Source: Scylla paramamosain
Lineage: Eukaryota; Arthropoda; Malacostraca; Decapoda; Portunidae
Direction: 5' to 3'
DNA: 64,000 nucleotides
Assembly: GCF_035594125.1 (NCBI RefSeq)
Contig: NW_026973669.1
Span: 2,927,501-2,991,500, forward strand
A program made the translations under genes and the position numbers. Below are positions 18,594 to 27,543 of this stretch, one piece after another. The first letter of the stretch is position 1. Every line of letters begins with the position of its first letter. Under the pieces are notes generated by a model that made no database searches, had not been told where the DNA came from, and was given only the letters and a program-made list of their open reading frames with translations.

Positions 18594-19760
18594 GTGTGTG
18601 TTTGTTTGTTTGTTTCTTTGTTTGTTTTTGTTTTTGTGTGTTTGTTTGGGGTTTGTTTTTAATTTGGGTGTTTTTTTGTTTATTTATTTGTTTGTTTGTT
18701 TGTTTGTTTTGTGTGTTTGTTTGGGGTTTTGTTTTTAATTTATTTGGGTGTTTTTTTGTTTATTTATTTGTTTATTTGTTTGTTTGTTTATTTTTTGTTA
18801 TTTGTTTGTTTTTATTTTTGTTTTTGTTTTGTTTATTTTTTTAGGTTAATTTGCTGTTTTGTTTATTTGTTTTGTTTATTTTTTATTTATTTCTACTTTT
18901 GTTTGTTTTTTTCTTTGTTTACTTTTCTTGCATGCATTATTAAGTTGATTTATGTATTTGTTATAACTTTTTCTTACTCTTCTTCTTCTTATTCTTATTC
19001 TTATTCTTATTCTTATTCTTCTTCTTTTTCTTATTATTATTATTATTATTGTTACTATCATTATTATTATCACTATTACTTTATTATTATTATTATTATT
19101 ATTATCATCATTTATGTCAGTGTCTTATAATCAAACACAACTTGATAACTTAAAACCCTCTAAAATCCCCTTAAATACCCCTAAAACACTCTTGGGTCCC
19201 TTAAATACCCCTAAAACACTCTTGGGTCCCTTATTCTCGTGCTATACATGATAGAGAGGTGGCCCACAAGAGGTACTTAAGCCTTCCATCACCAGAATCC
19301 CATGCACTTTATATTTCTGCGCGGAACCATGCCAAGTCTGTTCTCCAACTAGCCAAAAACTCCTTCATTAACAGAAAATGTCAAAACCTTTCAAGATCTA
19401 ACTCCCCTCATGATTTCCGGCATCTAGCCAAAAATATCTCCAATAACTTAAATATCCTTGAAACACTCTTGGCTCCCTTAAACACCCTAAAACACTCTTT
19501 AATTCTCCACAAAAACAGTCTTAAAATCCCTAAAACACTCTTAAAACCCCTTAAAACAGTCTTGAACCCTTTAAATATCCCTAAAACAGTCCTGGATCCC
19601 TTAACAGGAGGCCAGGGTGGATGCCAGGGTGCTGCAGGAGGCTCAGAAGGGGTGGCAGCTGCGACAGAGGTATAAGAGGCTTGACCCAAAGGAAGGAAGG
19701 AAGGAGGCTGGCAGGAGGGAGGCCAAGGAGAGGGAGAGGGAGAGGAGGTACCAGGTGAGT

Positions 19761-19821
<61 letters not shown>

Positions 19822-19880
19822 ACTAGATTTATATGAAGATTAGTTGAAGAAATTTATTATTATTATTATTATTACAATAT

Positions 19881-19921
<41 letters not shown>

Positions 19922-19981
19922 GCTACTGCTACCTTTCCAGAAGTTACGTGTTTTTAAAGAGAATATAAGAGCATATTGTGG

Positions 19982-20029
<48 letters not shown>

Positions 20030-20256
20030 ATAACACTATCTTCCCTCCATCAGATAACATCAAGTTTTCGAGGTAACATCACAACAACAACAACAACAAC
20101 AACAACAACAGCATCAACAACAACAACAACAACAGCACAAGACAGCAAGGACAGGAAGAGGAAGACAGAAGAAGAAGAAGAAGAACATGAAGAAGGAGAA
20201 GAAGAAGAGAAGAAGATTAAGATTTTTGACTCCGAAATTTCATCTTTACGAAATGT

Positions 20257-20287
<31 letters not shown>

Positions 20288-20476
20288 ATGATAATTGAAG
20301 TATATATTGTGTGGTATCTCTCTTTCTTTCTTTCTTTCTTTAATTCTTTCTTTGTGTTTGTTTTCTTTCTTTCTTTCTTTCTGTTCCTTCCTTCCTTCCT
20401 TCCTTCCTTCCTTCCTTCCTTCCTTCCTTCCTTCCTTCCTTCCTTCCTTCCTTCCTTCCTTCCTTCCTTCCTTCCT

Positions 20477-20560
<84 letters not shown>

Positions 20561-21087
20561 TCCCTCTCACTCTCACTCTCACCTGCTTCTCTCTCCTCAC
20601 AGACACAAGAGGATGTGATAACCTGCAATGGAGAGCCTATGGAGGTTAAATTTGTGTATGACCTTTATTACCTCCCCAGCACTGTGGACTGGGGTGACCT
20701 GGTGTGCGAGTAAGTGTGGTGGTGGTGGTGGTGGTAGTGGTAGTGGTGGTGGTGTGTGTTTTGTTTGTTATTTTTATTTATTTTTTTTGTTATTTTGTGT
20801 TTTGTTTGTTTGTTTGTTTGTTTACGTGTGATTTTGTGTGTTTTTGTTTGTTTGTTTATTTATTTTTCTCTCATTTTTATTTGCTTTTTTATTCTATAGT
20901 TTTTTTTTCATTTTTATTTTCCTTTTTTTTATATTTTCACTTTTTATTTATTTTATTTATTTATTTTCATTCTTATTTTCTTCATTTTTCTGCATTTTCA
21001 TTTTATTTCTTTTATTTCATTTTATTTATTTTGGTGTGCGTGTGTGTGTGTGCATGCTTGAGTTTAATTGAGTTCAATTTAGTAAGT

Positions 21088-21182
<95 letters not shown>

Positions 21183-21295
21183 TCAGACAAAACATGTTAA
21201 TGGCAGAAGAGGAAGAGGAAGAGGAAGAGGAGGAGGAGGAGGAGGATGAAAATGCAGAAGATAATTGGAGGAATGAGTATCCAGAAGAAGAAGAA

Positions 21296-21332
<37 letters not shown>

Positions 21333-21948
21333 TGTAAGTGTCTGTCTGTCTGTCTGTCTGTATGTATGTATGTATATTTGTTTGTTTGTGTGTGTGTTTG
21401 TTTGTTTATTTGTTTGTGTGTTTGTTTGTTTGTTTGTTTGTCTCTCATAAAAATGTTATTGTTTTTATTATTTTATTGATATTTTATTATTATTTTTTTC
21501 TCATCTATAATTAAGTCATTTATTTTTATTTTTCCTTACTTCCTTTATTATTAGTAGTAGTAGTAGTAGTAGTAGTATTCATTATTTTATTTTCATCATT
21601 CTCAAAATATTTTAATTCTTTTCTTCTATTTTTCCACTTATTATCATTATTATTCTATTCCTCACTTCATTAATTTTACTTCTATTTCATCCTTCTCCTT
21701 TATTTATTTGCTATCAATCTATCTGTTTATCTGTCTACCAGTCTATTTATCTATCTATTTATCAGTCTGTCTATCTATCCATCTATCATTCCATCTATCT
21801 ATTTATTTATCAATGCATCTTTTCAATTACCTTCATCTTTTTGCAGTGTTTGTTTAGTGATGTTTATTATTTTGTCTTTCCAACAGGGACGCATATGACT
21901 ACATTACAAGACCAAACAGAAGAAACCTGCTGAGATGTAAGTAAACTG

Positions 21949-22011
<63 letters not shown>

Positions 22012-22570
22012 ACTGTTTTTCAAGGCAATACAGATGATTTCCCTGGTTCTCAATAGTGTTTCTCCTGTTATTAATGTAGAAATGTTGTTAATCTGTCACT
22101 GCAACCGTAAAAACACCCTTGAAATCCCAGGTCACTTCAACTACAGCCTTTGGAAAGTAGTGGAGGTTCTAAAGAGAGAGAGAGAGAGAGAGAGAGAAGA
22201 TAAACAAAACAAATAGACAAACAAACAGATAGATAAAGAGAGAAAATAATAGAGAAAAAGACAAAAAGACAAAATAAATAAAAAAACGATCAAACAAACA
22301 AAAAGAGAGAGAGAGAGAAATATGAACACAGATAGACCCCCTCCTGTTTAATATACCCCAACAAACGCCTCCCCCATGACCCCCTCACCACCCCCCCTCA
22401 CCACTCCCTCTCTCCCTCCTCTGTTCCAGGTGATTCAGATAGGAGCTTTGACGTGGAAGAGTACGAGGAAGAAGAGGAGGAACCAGCATTTGATGACTTT
22501 GGTAACCTTGTAATTGGTTCACTGAGACATAGGTTGGCTCTCACTAGGCTTACCAGTGAAAGTGAGAGTG

Positions 22571-22575
<5 letters not shown>
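18414..22575 (+). CDS. SLC7A6OS: IWR1 / SLC7A6OS homologue (RNA polymerase II nuclear import factor), complete coding region
   Basis: Seven exons join in frame: 18414-18593, 19608-19754, 20054-20254, 20603-20709, 21187-21333, 21887-21936 and 22430-22575. They total 978 nt, or 325 residues. The N-terminus IRIKRRAAEEPLETILVRAK followed by RRK matches the bipartite basic import signal of Iwr1. FVYDLYYLP matches the conserved VYD-YY block, and DNWRNEYPEEEE is the family's hallmark C-terminal motif. In yeast, Iwr1 binds the cleft of assembled Pol II and carries it into the nucleus; the animal homologue is SLC7A6OS, of similar length. Exon 3 has a long Thr run and exon 5 long Glu and Asp runs encoded by pure trinucleotide repeats, which are likely to vary in length. 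The stop TGA is fused to an (AG)n tract. Confidence 0.87.
18596..19130. repeat. (TTTG)n / TTTA / TTC low-complexity tract, IWR1 intron 1
   Basis: About 530 bases of T-rich repeats: tttg multiples to about 18840, ttc/tta tracts about 18970-19110. All ORFs through it are low-complexity artefacts. Confidence 0.9.
19230..19450 (+). mobile_element. LINE (Jockey-like) ORF2 fragment in IWR1 intron 1
   Basis: An open stretch reads ISARNHAKSVLQLAKNSFIN and RKCQNLSRSNSPHDF, then HLAKNISNN. This is the linker between endonuclease and reverse transcriptase common in arthropod non-LTR elements. Both ends are truncated, and it dissolves into A/C-rich minisatellite after about 19445. Confidence 0.6.
19608..19754 (+). 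CDS. SLC7A6OS: IWR1 homologue exon 2
   Basis: 49 codons, phase 0, with acceptor cttaacag and donor gtgagt. Encodes a charged helical region (EARVDARVLQEAQKGWQLRQ) rich in Arg, Glu and Lys. A (AG)n tract starts about ten bases after the donor. Confidence 0.78.
20054..20254 (+). CDS. SLC7A6OS: IWR1 homologue exon 3 (Thr-run and acidic/basic segment)
   Basis: 67 codons, phase 0, with acceptor ctccatcag and donor gtacgt. Starts ITSSFRGNI, then about ten Thr, A-S and six more Thr encoded by (ACA)n, then DSKDRKRKTEE and IKIFDSEISSLRN. The Thr runs lie in the region that is variable between family members. Frame continuity on both sides supports it as coding. Confidence 0.72.
20388..20557. repeat. 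(CTTC)n then (CT)n before IWR1 exon 4
   Basis: About 90 bases of tetranucleotide CTTC switch to about 80 bases of CT, leading into the exon 4 acceptor at 20602. Confidence 0.95.
20603..20709 (+). CDS. SLC7A6OS: IWR1 homologue exon 4 (VYDLYY block)
   Basis: 107 nt, phase 0 to phase 2. Encodes DVITCNGEPM, the family block FVYDLYYL, and VDWGDLVCE. The acceptor is ctcctcacag. The donor gtaagt is followed at once by (GGT)n. Confidence 0.88.
21090..21176. repeat. (CT)n before IWR1 exon 5
   Basis: Pure CT ends ten bases before the exon 5 acceptor (tatttttcag). The rest of intron 4 is T-rich low complexity. Confidence 0.95.
21187..21333 (+). CDS. SLC7A6OS: IWR1 homologue exon 5 (acidic, NWRNEYPEEE)
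   Basis: 147 nt. A run of 13 Glu, then DENAEDNWRNEYPEEEE, then about 12 Asp encoded by (GAT)n. NWRNEYPEEE is the strongest family signature in the gene. The donor gtaagt is followed by (TGTC)n. Confidence 0.9.
21887..21936 (+). CDS. SLC7A6OS: IWR1 homologue exon 6
   Basis: A 50-nt mini-exon, phase 2 to phase 1, encoding DAYDYITRPNRRNLLR. It has acceptor ttccaacag and donor gtaagt. (CT)n starts about 16 bases after the donor. Confidence 0.75.
22020..22175. repeat. satellite core family, single reverse copy, IWR1 intron 6
   Basis: gtagaaatgttgttaatctg, tcactgcaaccgtaaaaaca and cttcaactacagcctttgg mark one reverse-oriented unit of the satellite seen at 5635-7345. Confidence 0.88.
22430..22575 (+). 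CDS. SLC7A6OS: IWR1 homologue exon 7 with stop
   Basis: Acceptor ctgttccag. Encodes DSDRSFDVEEYEEEEEEPAF, then DDFGNLVIGSL and LTSESESD before TGA (22573-22575). (AG)n begins in the stop codon. An AATAAA at about 22687 is a candidate polyadenylation signal. Confidence 0.82.
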
Positions 22576-22607
<32 letters not shown>

Positions 22608-22703
22608 AATGTAAATATTTTATTATTAATCATTCTTGTTTTTGTTAATCTTAGAAGAGAGAGACAGAGAGAGAGAGAGAGAGACTTAAATAAATTCCTT
22701 TCC

Positions 22704-22734
<31 letters not shown>

Positions 22735-22974
22735 TAATAATAATAAAATTTACCAAAGAAAGATTTAAGAAAGTTTAGCATTTTTATATCAGTTTTCTTT
22801 AAATTTATTCTATTTTTAAGGTTAATTCACAATATTTCTTAAGGATTTGAATATAAACTTGTTTTGTAAGAGTTGTTATATTTCTCTCCTATTCTTATCA
22901 TTAGTAGTAATAGTAGTAGTGATAATAGTAGTAGTAGTAACAATAATGATAGTAATAAGAGTAATAATAACAGT

Positions 22975-23820
22975 AGTGAAAGACTGAGAATACTGGTTAA
23001 CTCTTGCATTAGGGAGGTGGACAGAATAGTGGTGAAAGACTGAGAATACTGGTTAACTCTTGCATTAGGGAGGTGGACAGAATAGTAGTGAAAGACTGAG
23101 AATACTGGTTAACTCTTGCATTAGGGAGGTAGACGGAATAGTGGTGAAAGACTGAGAATACTGGTTAACTCTTGCAGTAGGGAGGTGGACAGAATAGTGG
23201 TGAAAGACTGAGAATACTGGTTAACTTTTGCACTAGGGAGATGGACAGAATAGTGGTAAAAGTGGGAATACTGGTTAACTCTTGCATTAGGAAGGTTGAC
23301 AGAATAGTGGTGAAAGACTGAGAATACTGGTTAACCCTTGCATTAGGGAGGTGGACAGAATAGTGGTGAAAGAATGCTAGTGAACTCTTGCATTAGGGAG
23401 GTGGACTGAATAGTGGTGAAAGACTGAGAATACTGGTTAACTCTTGCATTAGGGAGGTGGACAAAATAGTGGTGAAAGACTGAGAATACTGGTTAATTCT
23501 TGCACTAGGGAGGTGGACAGAATAGTGGTGAAAGACTGAGAATACTGGTTAACTCTTGCAGTAGGGAGGTGGACAGAATAGTAGTGAAAGACTGAGAATA
23601 CTGGTTAACTCTTGCACTAGGGAGGTGGACAGAATAGTGGTGAAAGACTGAGAATACTGGTTAACTCTTGCATTAGGGAGGTGGACAGAATAGTGGTGAA
23701 AGACTGAGAATACTGGTTAACTCTTGCATTAGGGAGGTGGACAGAATAGTGGTGAAAGACTGAGAATACTGGTTAACTCTTGCATTAGGGAGGTGGACAG
23801 AATAGTGTAGTGGTGAGTAA
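22975..23820. repeat. 56-bp minisatellite, about 15 copies
   Basis: Unit gtgaaagactgagaatactg + gttaactcttgcattaggga + ggtggacagaatagtg, 56 bases, with mild divergence and two shortened copies. The same unit, more diverged, recurs at 29215-29560, 30735-31090, 47205-47530 and 48775-48960. Confidence 0.95.
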
Positions 23821-23849
23821 GTAAAGTCATATCAAATTGTAGTGACAAC

Positions 23850-23869
23850 CTTTGACCAACCAGACAGGT

Positions 23870-23930
<61 letters not shown>

Positions 23931-24030
23931 TACTACTGGATCAGTGTATGGACAGGGATGACAGGTGGAAACAGACTGGCAGGTTTCATACAGGTCTGAT
24001 GGCTTCCTGCACCAACCCTTGTGTTCTTAT
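23850..24030. repeat. dispersed repeat with internal (CTA)n, copy 2
   Basis: Second copy of the element at 14340-14560: (CTA)n at about 23871-23937, gacagggatgacaggtggaa, and the shared ggcttcctgcaccaaccctt. Another (CTA)n follows at about 24031-24065. Confidence 0.6.
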
Positions 24031-24031
24031 G

Positions 24032-24065
<34 letters not shown>

Positions 24066-24066
<1 letters not shown>

Positions 24067-24475
24067 TTGGTGCTACTGCTTGGAAGGCCCTGTGCCCCTG
24101 GAGTGGTGCCACCCTGCGTCCATTGCAAGACTCTTGTCCTCCAGTGTGCGATAATGCCTCATTCATGACTTTCAGGGGTGGACCTCACTCGCCTCTTTTT
24201 TCTTTTTATTTATTTCATTTATTTATTTATTTATTTTTATTATCTTCGCTACCCTTATCCAGTGTCCTGTGTGTTACATAGCAATATAACAAAAAGCGCA
24301 GTACATTGTCTGGGGTGAGCTGTTTTTTGGCATCTTGGCTCTTTGCGTGGGCAGCAGAAGTCAACATTTCAAGTTTCCCGCCTTCTACCCACGGTGCGCT
24401 GGTTCTCTTTCACTTACTCAGAATTTATAAATAATTCGTAGATGATCACCGTTATTTGTATACTGAAAACAAGGG
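24066..24475. other. intergenic, upstream of the zinc-finger locus
   Basis: A GC-balanced stretch (about 24066-24190) and a TTTA-rich stretch (about 24195-24250), then unique sequence. No coding sequence or defined promoter element recognised. Confidence 0.5.
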
Positions 24476-24763
24476 ACAAAGAACAAAAGAAAATTAAGAA
24501 CCAATAAAAAGTAAAAAGTTTAGAGTGCCGTTAGAAAAGTAGAAAAACAAGGCAAGATTTTCGCGGGCACCGGGCAGAGAGAGAGAGAGAGAGAGGATTA
24601 CTCTACACAAACAATTCTGTGCTCTCACTCCTAAGACAAGCAGGCACGCCCACACACTCCCTGCACGCCCACCTGCAACAGACGAGCAGTAAGGAGAGGC
24701 TGAGAGAGAGAGAGAAAGTGAGGAAGAACCGCGCACGCCTACAGGCAGCAGACGAGCCGCAAG
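24476..24763 (+). promoter_or_regulatory. ZNF-A 5' flank and presumed non-coding first exon
   Basis: This block recurs before ZNF-B and ZNF-C (37510-37719 and 55355-55564, then 42270-42403 and 60115-60238). It contains gtttagagtgccgttagaaa, ttttcgcgggcaccgggcag, an AG tract and cacgcccac-rich sequence, and ends gacgagccgcaag with donor gtgagg at 24764. A second, mutated copy of the donor context (gacgagcagtaag|gagagg) lies about 60 bases earlier. The first-exon role is inferred from the donor and the conservation among the three copies. Confidence 0.45.
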
Positions 24764-24802
24764 GTGAGGCTGAGAGGGAAGAAGGGAGAAGTGGTGGTAA
24801 AT

Positions 24803-24959
24803 TTATAGTTTAAGCCAATGTCCCCAATCTGTACCCACGGCCCACGGCGTTATTATTAATTTCCGACAAGTAGTGTAATCATTAGAAATGATGTGAATAG
24901 TGAGAAGAACAAAATGAGGTAGGTTATTACCACGTAGTGTGTAATGGCTTAAACTATAA
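24803..24959. mobile_element. 157-bp element with 14-bp perfect inverted ends (MITE-like)
   Basis: The left arm ttatagtttaagcc is matched by ggcttaaactataa at the right. taaa flanks lie close to both sides. The interior has no coding capacity. Identical copies sit at 42433-42589 and 60278-60434 in the paralogous loci, so it predates their duplication. It could instead be a conserved RNA hairpin in the intron. Confidence 0.5.
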
Positions 24960-24984
24960 TAAAACCCAAGTGATCAATTGGTTC

Positions 24985-25248
24985 CTTGTTTGTTTGTTTG
25001 TTTGTTTGTTTTGAAAGTGATGAATATTTGTATTTGGTGGTGGTTTGTGTATCCAGATGAGCAAAGGCAAGTGTTGTGTTTGTTAGTAGGCTGAGCGTTG
25101 CACCTGTTATCTTGTTAATACGTTTTTCTGGTGATAAATTCTTTGACAAAATCACTCCCAGATCTTTTCCTCTTGTTGTCTTATTTATTGTTTCATTTCC
25201 CATCTTATAGTTACAGCCACACCTTGTGTTACTTTTTCCAAACTCCAA
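24985..25248 (-). mobile_element. LINE reverse-transcriptase C-terminal fragment, antisense, in ZNF-A intron
   Basis: Read on the minus strand it gives EFGKSNTRCGCNYKMGNE, KDLGVILSKNLSPEKRINKI and LAFAHLD. This is the post-catalytic GK...YKMG...KDLGV..LSPE.HI block of non-LTR reverse transcriptases. The frame runs into (AAAC)n at its 3' end. It is a fragment, not a gene. Copies are at 42615-42878 and 60460-60723, and a piece of the 3' end recurs after ZNF-B and ZNF-C (about 44305-44395, 62245-62335). Confidence 0.7.
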
Positions 25249-25250
25249 AT

Positions 25251-25753
25251 TCCTCTGTTGCAGGTGCCAGGTGTATCTTGTCTGTGCAGGCTGTGTGTTA
25301 GGCTGAGGCTGAGGCAGGAAGCCCCTCGCTGCCTGTGTGGTGACGGCCTCCTCTGTTGCAGGTGCCAGGTGTATCTTGTCTGTGCAGGCTGTGTGTTAGG
25401 CTGAGGCTGAGGCAGGAAGCCCCTCGCTGCCTGTGTGGTGACGGCCTCCTCTGTTGCAGGTGCCAGGTGTATCTTGTCTGTGCAGGCTGTGTGTTAGGCT
25501 GAGGCTGAGGCAGGAAGCCCCTCGCTGCCTGTGTGGTGACGGCCTCCTCTGTTGCAGGTGCCAGGTGTATCTTGTCTGTGCAGGCTGTGTGTTAGGCTGA
25601 GGCTGAGGCAGGAAGCCCCTCGCTGCCTGTGTGGTGACGGCCTCCTCTGTTGCAGGTGCCAGGTGTATCTTGTCTGTGCAGGCTGTGTGTTAGGCTGAGG
25701 CTGAGGCAGGAAGCCCCTCGCTGCCTGTGTGGTGACGGCCTCCTCTGTTGCAG
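25251..25753 (+). repeat. 98-bp tandem repeat carrying reiterated 3' splice sites (ZNF-A, 5 units)
   Basis: Unit tcctctgttgcaggtgccag + gtgtatcttgtctgtgcagg + ctgtgtgttaggctgaggct + gaggcaggaagcccctcgct + gcctgtgtggtgacggcc, starting at 25251 and 25349 and repeating at 98 bases. Each unit offers the acceptor cctctgttgcag|gtgcca. The last acceptor, at 25753, is immediately before the ZNF coding exon. Confidence 0.93.
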
Positions 25754-25839
25754 GTGCCAGTGACAGGAGTCCCTCCGTGCATCCCTCCTGCAGCCCCAGG
25801 CTTCCTGCAGGACCGGACGCAGCCAGGAGCAGCGTTGCA

Positions 25840-25860
25840 ATGGAGGGTGCAAGGCCAGGA

Positions 25861-25899
<39 letters not shown>

Positions 25900-27453
25900 G
25901 GCAGCAGGAACAGCCTGGAGCAGCGGGCGACCCTGGGTGTGAGGACCTACACTTGTGACCACTGCGGCAAAGTGTGCTCCACCAAGGCTGCCATTGCCAG
26001 ACACGTCCTCTCCCATGCCAGCAAGACAAGGCTGAGAGGCAGGAGTGGCCCCGCTGAACACACTGCCACCCACACTGGTGGCAGGAACCACAGGTGTGAC
26101 CTCTGCGGGAAGACATTTGTCCGGAAGAGTCATCTTGACAGACACATCCTCACCCACACTGGGGAGAGAAAGTTCCAGTGCCTGGAGTGTGGCAAAAGAT
26201 TTATTGAGAAAAGTTCCCTTAAGAAACACATCCTCACCCACACTGGGGAGAGAAAGTTCCAGTGCCTGGAGTGTGGCAAAAGATTTATTGAGAAAAGTTC
26301 CCTTAAGAAACACATCCTCACCCACACTGGGGAGAGAAAGTTCCAGTGCCTGGAGTGTGGCAAAAGATTTATTGAGAAAAGTTCCCTTAAGAAACACATC
26401 CTCACCCACACTGGGGAGAGAAAGTTCCAGTGCCTGGAGTGTGGCAAAAGATTTATCCACAAAAGTTATCTGAACACACACATCCTCACCCACACTGGGG
26501 AGAGAAAGTTCCAGTGCCTGGAGTGTGGCAAAAGATTTATCCACAAAAGTTATCTTAACACACACATCCTCACCCACACTGGGGAGAGAAAGTTCCAGTG
26601 CCTGGAGTGTGGAAAAAGATTTATCACCAAAAGTAATCTTAACAGACACATCCTCACCCACACTGGGGAGAAAAAGTTCCAGTGCCTGGAGTGTGGGAAA
26701 AGATTTACCCACAAAAGTAATCTTAACACACACATCCTCACCCACACTGGGGAGAAAAAGTTCCAGTGCCTGGAGTGTGGCAAAAGATTTATCCAGAAAG
26801 GTGATCTTAACACACACATCCTCACCCACACTGGGGAGAAAAAGTTCCAGTGCCTGGAGTGTGGGAAAAGATTTACCCACAAAAGTAATCTTAACAAACA
26901 CATCCTCACCCACACTGGGGAGAGAAAGTTCCAGTGCCTGGAGTGTGGCAAAAGATTTACCCACAAAAGTAATCTTAACAAACACATCCTCACCCACACT
27001 GGGGAGAGAAAGTTCCAGTGCCTGGAGTGTGGGAAAAGATTTACCCAGAAAAGTGATCTTGACAGACACATCCTCACCCACACTGGGGAGAGAAAGTTCC
27101 AGTGCCTGGAGTGTGGGAAAAGATTTACCCACAAAAGTCATCTTAACACACACATCCTCACCCACACTGGGGAGAGAAAGTTCCAGTGCCTGGAGTGTGG
27201 GAAAAGATTTACCCAGAAAAGTCATCTTAACACACACATCCTCACCCACACTGGGGAGAGAAAGTTCCAGTGCCTGGAGTGTAGGAAAAGATTTACCCAC
27301 AAGGGTTCCCTTGACAGACACATCCTCACCCACACTGGGGAGAGAAAGTTCCAGTGCCTGGAGTGTGGGAAAGGGTTTACCCACAAGGGTTCCCTTGACA
27401 GACACATCCTCACCCACACTGGAAAGAAGAAGAGAAAACAGGCAAAATCATAG
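25840..27453 (+). CDS. C2H2 zinc-finger protein ZNF-A, 17 fingers
   Basis: 537 residues from ATG at 25840 to TAG at 27451-27453. After a start MEGARPGN there is a run of 12 Ser encoded by (AGC)n. Finger 1 (CDHCGKVCSTKAAIARHVLSH) is atypical and is separated by a 30-residue linker from finger 2 (CDLCGKTFVRKSHLDRH). Fifteen fingers with nearly identical backbone CLECGKRF...L..HILTH follow, joined by HTGERKFQ linkers, with a basic tail KKKRKQ. C2H2 arrays with TGE-type linkers bind DNA in the nucleus. The 84-bp finger units are almost identical except at helix positions -1, 2, 3, 5 and 6. Finger 16 has Arg for the Gly of CGK but keeps its zinc ligands. ATG was chosen because the upstream frame has no other ATG. 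The coding exon probably begins at 25754. Target and process are unknown. Confidence 0.9.
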
Positions 27454-27543
27454 ATGTTGCAGTCCCCGGTGACTCCGGCCTCAGTAGAGCTGAAAGGCAC
27501 ACAACTACAAAACATCACCACCTAAAAAGTGACCAAGAACAAC

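Noticed and set aside
20050..20713. Long ORFs of Ser-Leu, Arg-Glu or Pro-Ser repeats
   Set aside because: Translation of CT, AG and CTTC microsatellites; spliced IWR1 exons explain the coding parts.
21246..21479. ORFs with Met or Ile runs over the (GAT)n tract
   Set aside because: Other frames of IWR1 exon 5; the Asp frame carries the NWRNEYPEEE motif.
25690..27417. 575-codon antisense ORF across ZNF-A (and similar ones at 43654-44259, 61588-62193)
   Set aside because: The 84-base finger unit is 28 codons, so any frame free of stops in one unit stays open through the array. The translation is a repetitive shadow.
26525..27472. 315-codon alternative-frame ORF in the finger array
   Set aside because: Same cause; it lacks any domain, while the main frame has perfect C2H2 spacing.
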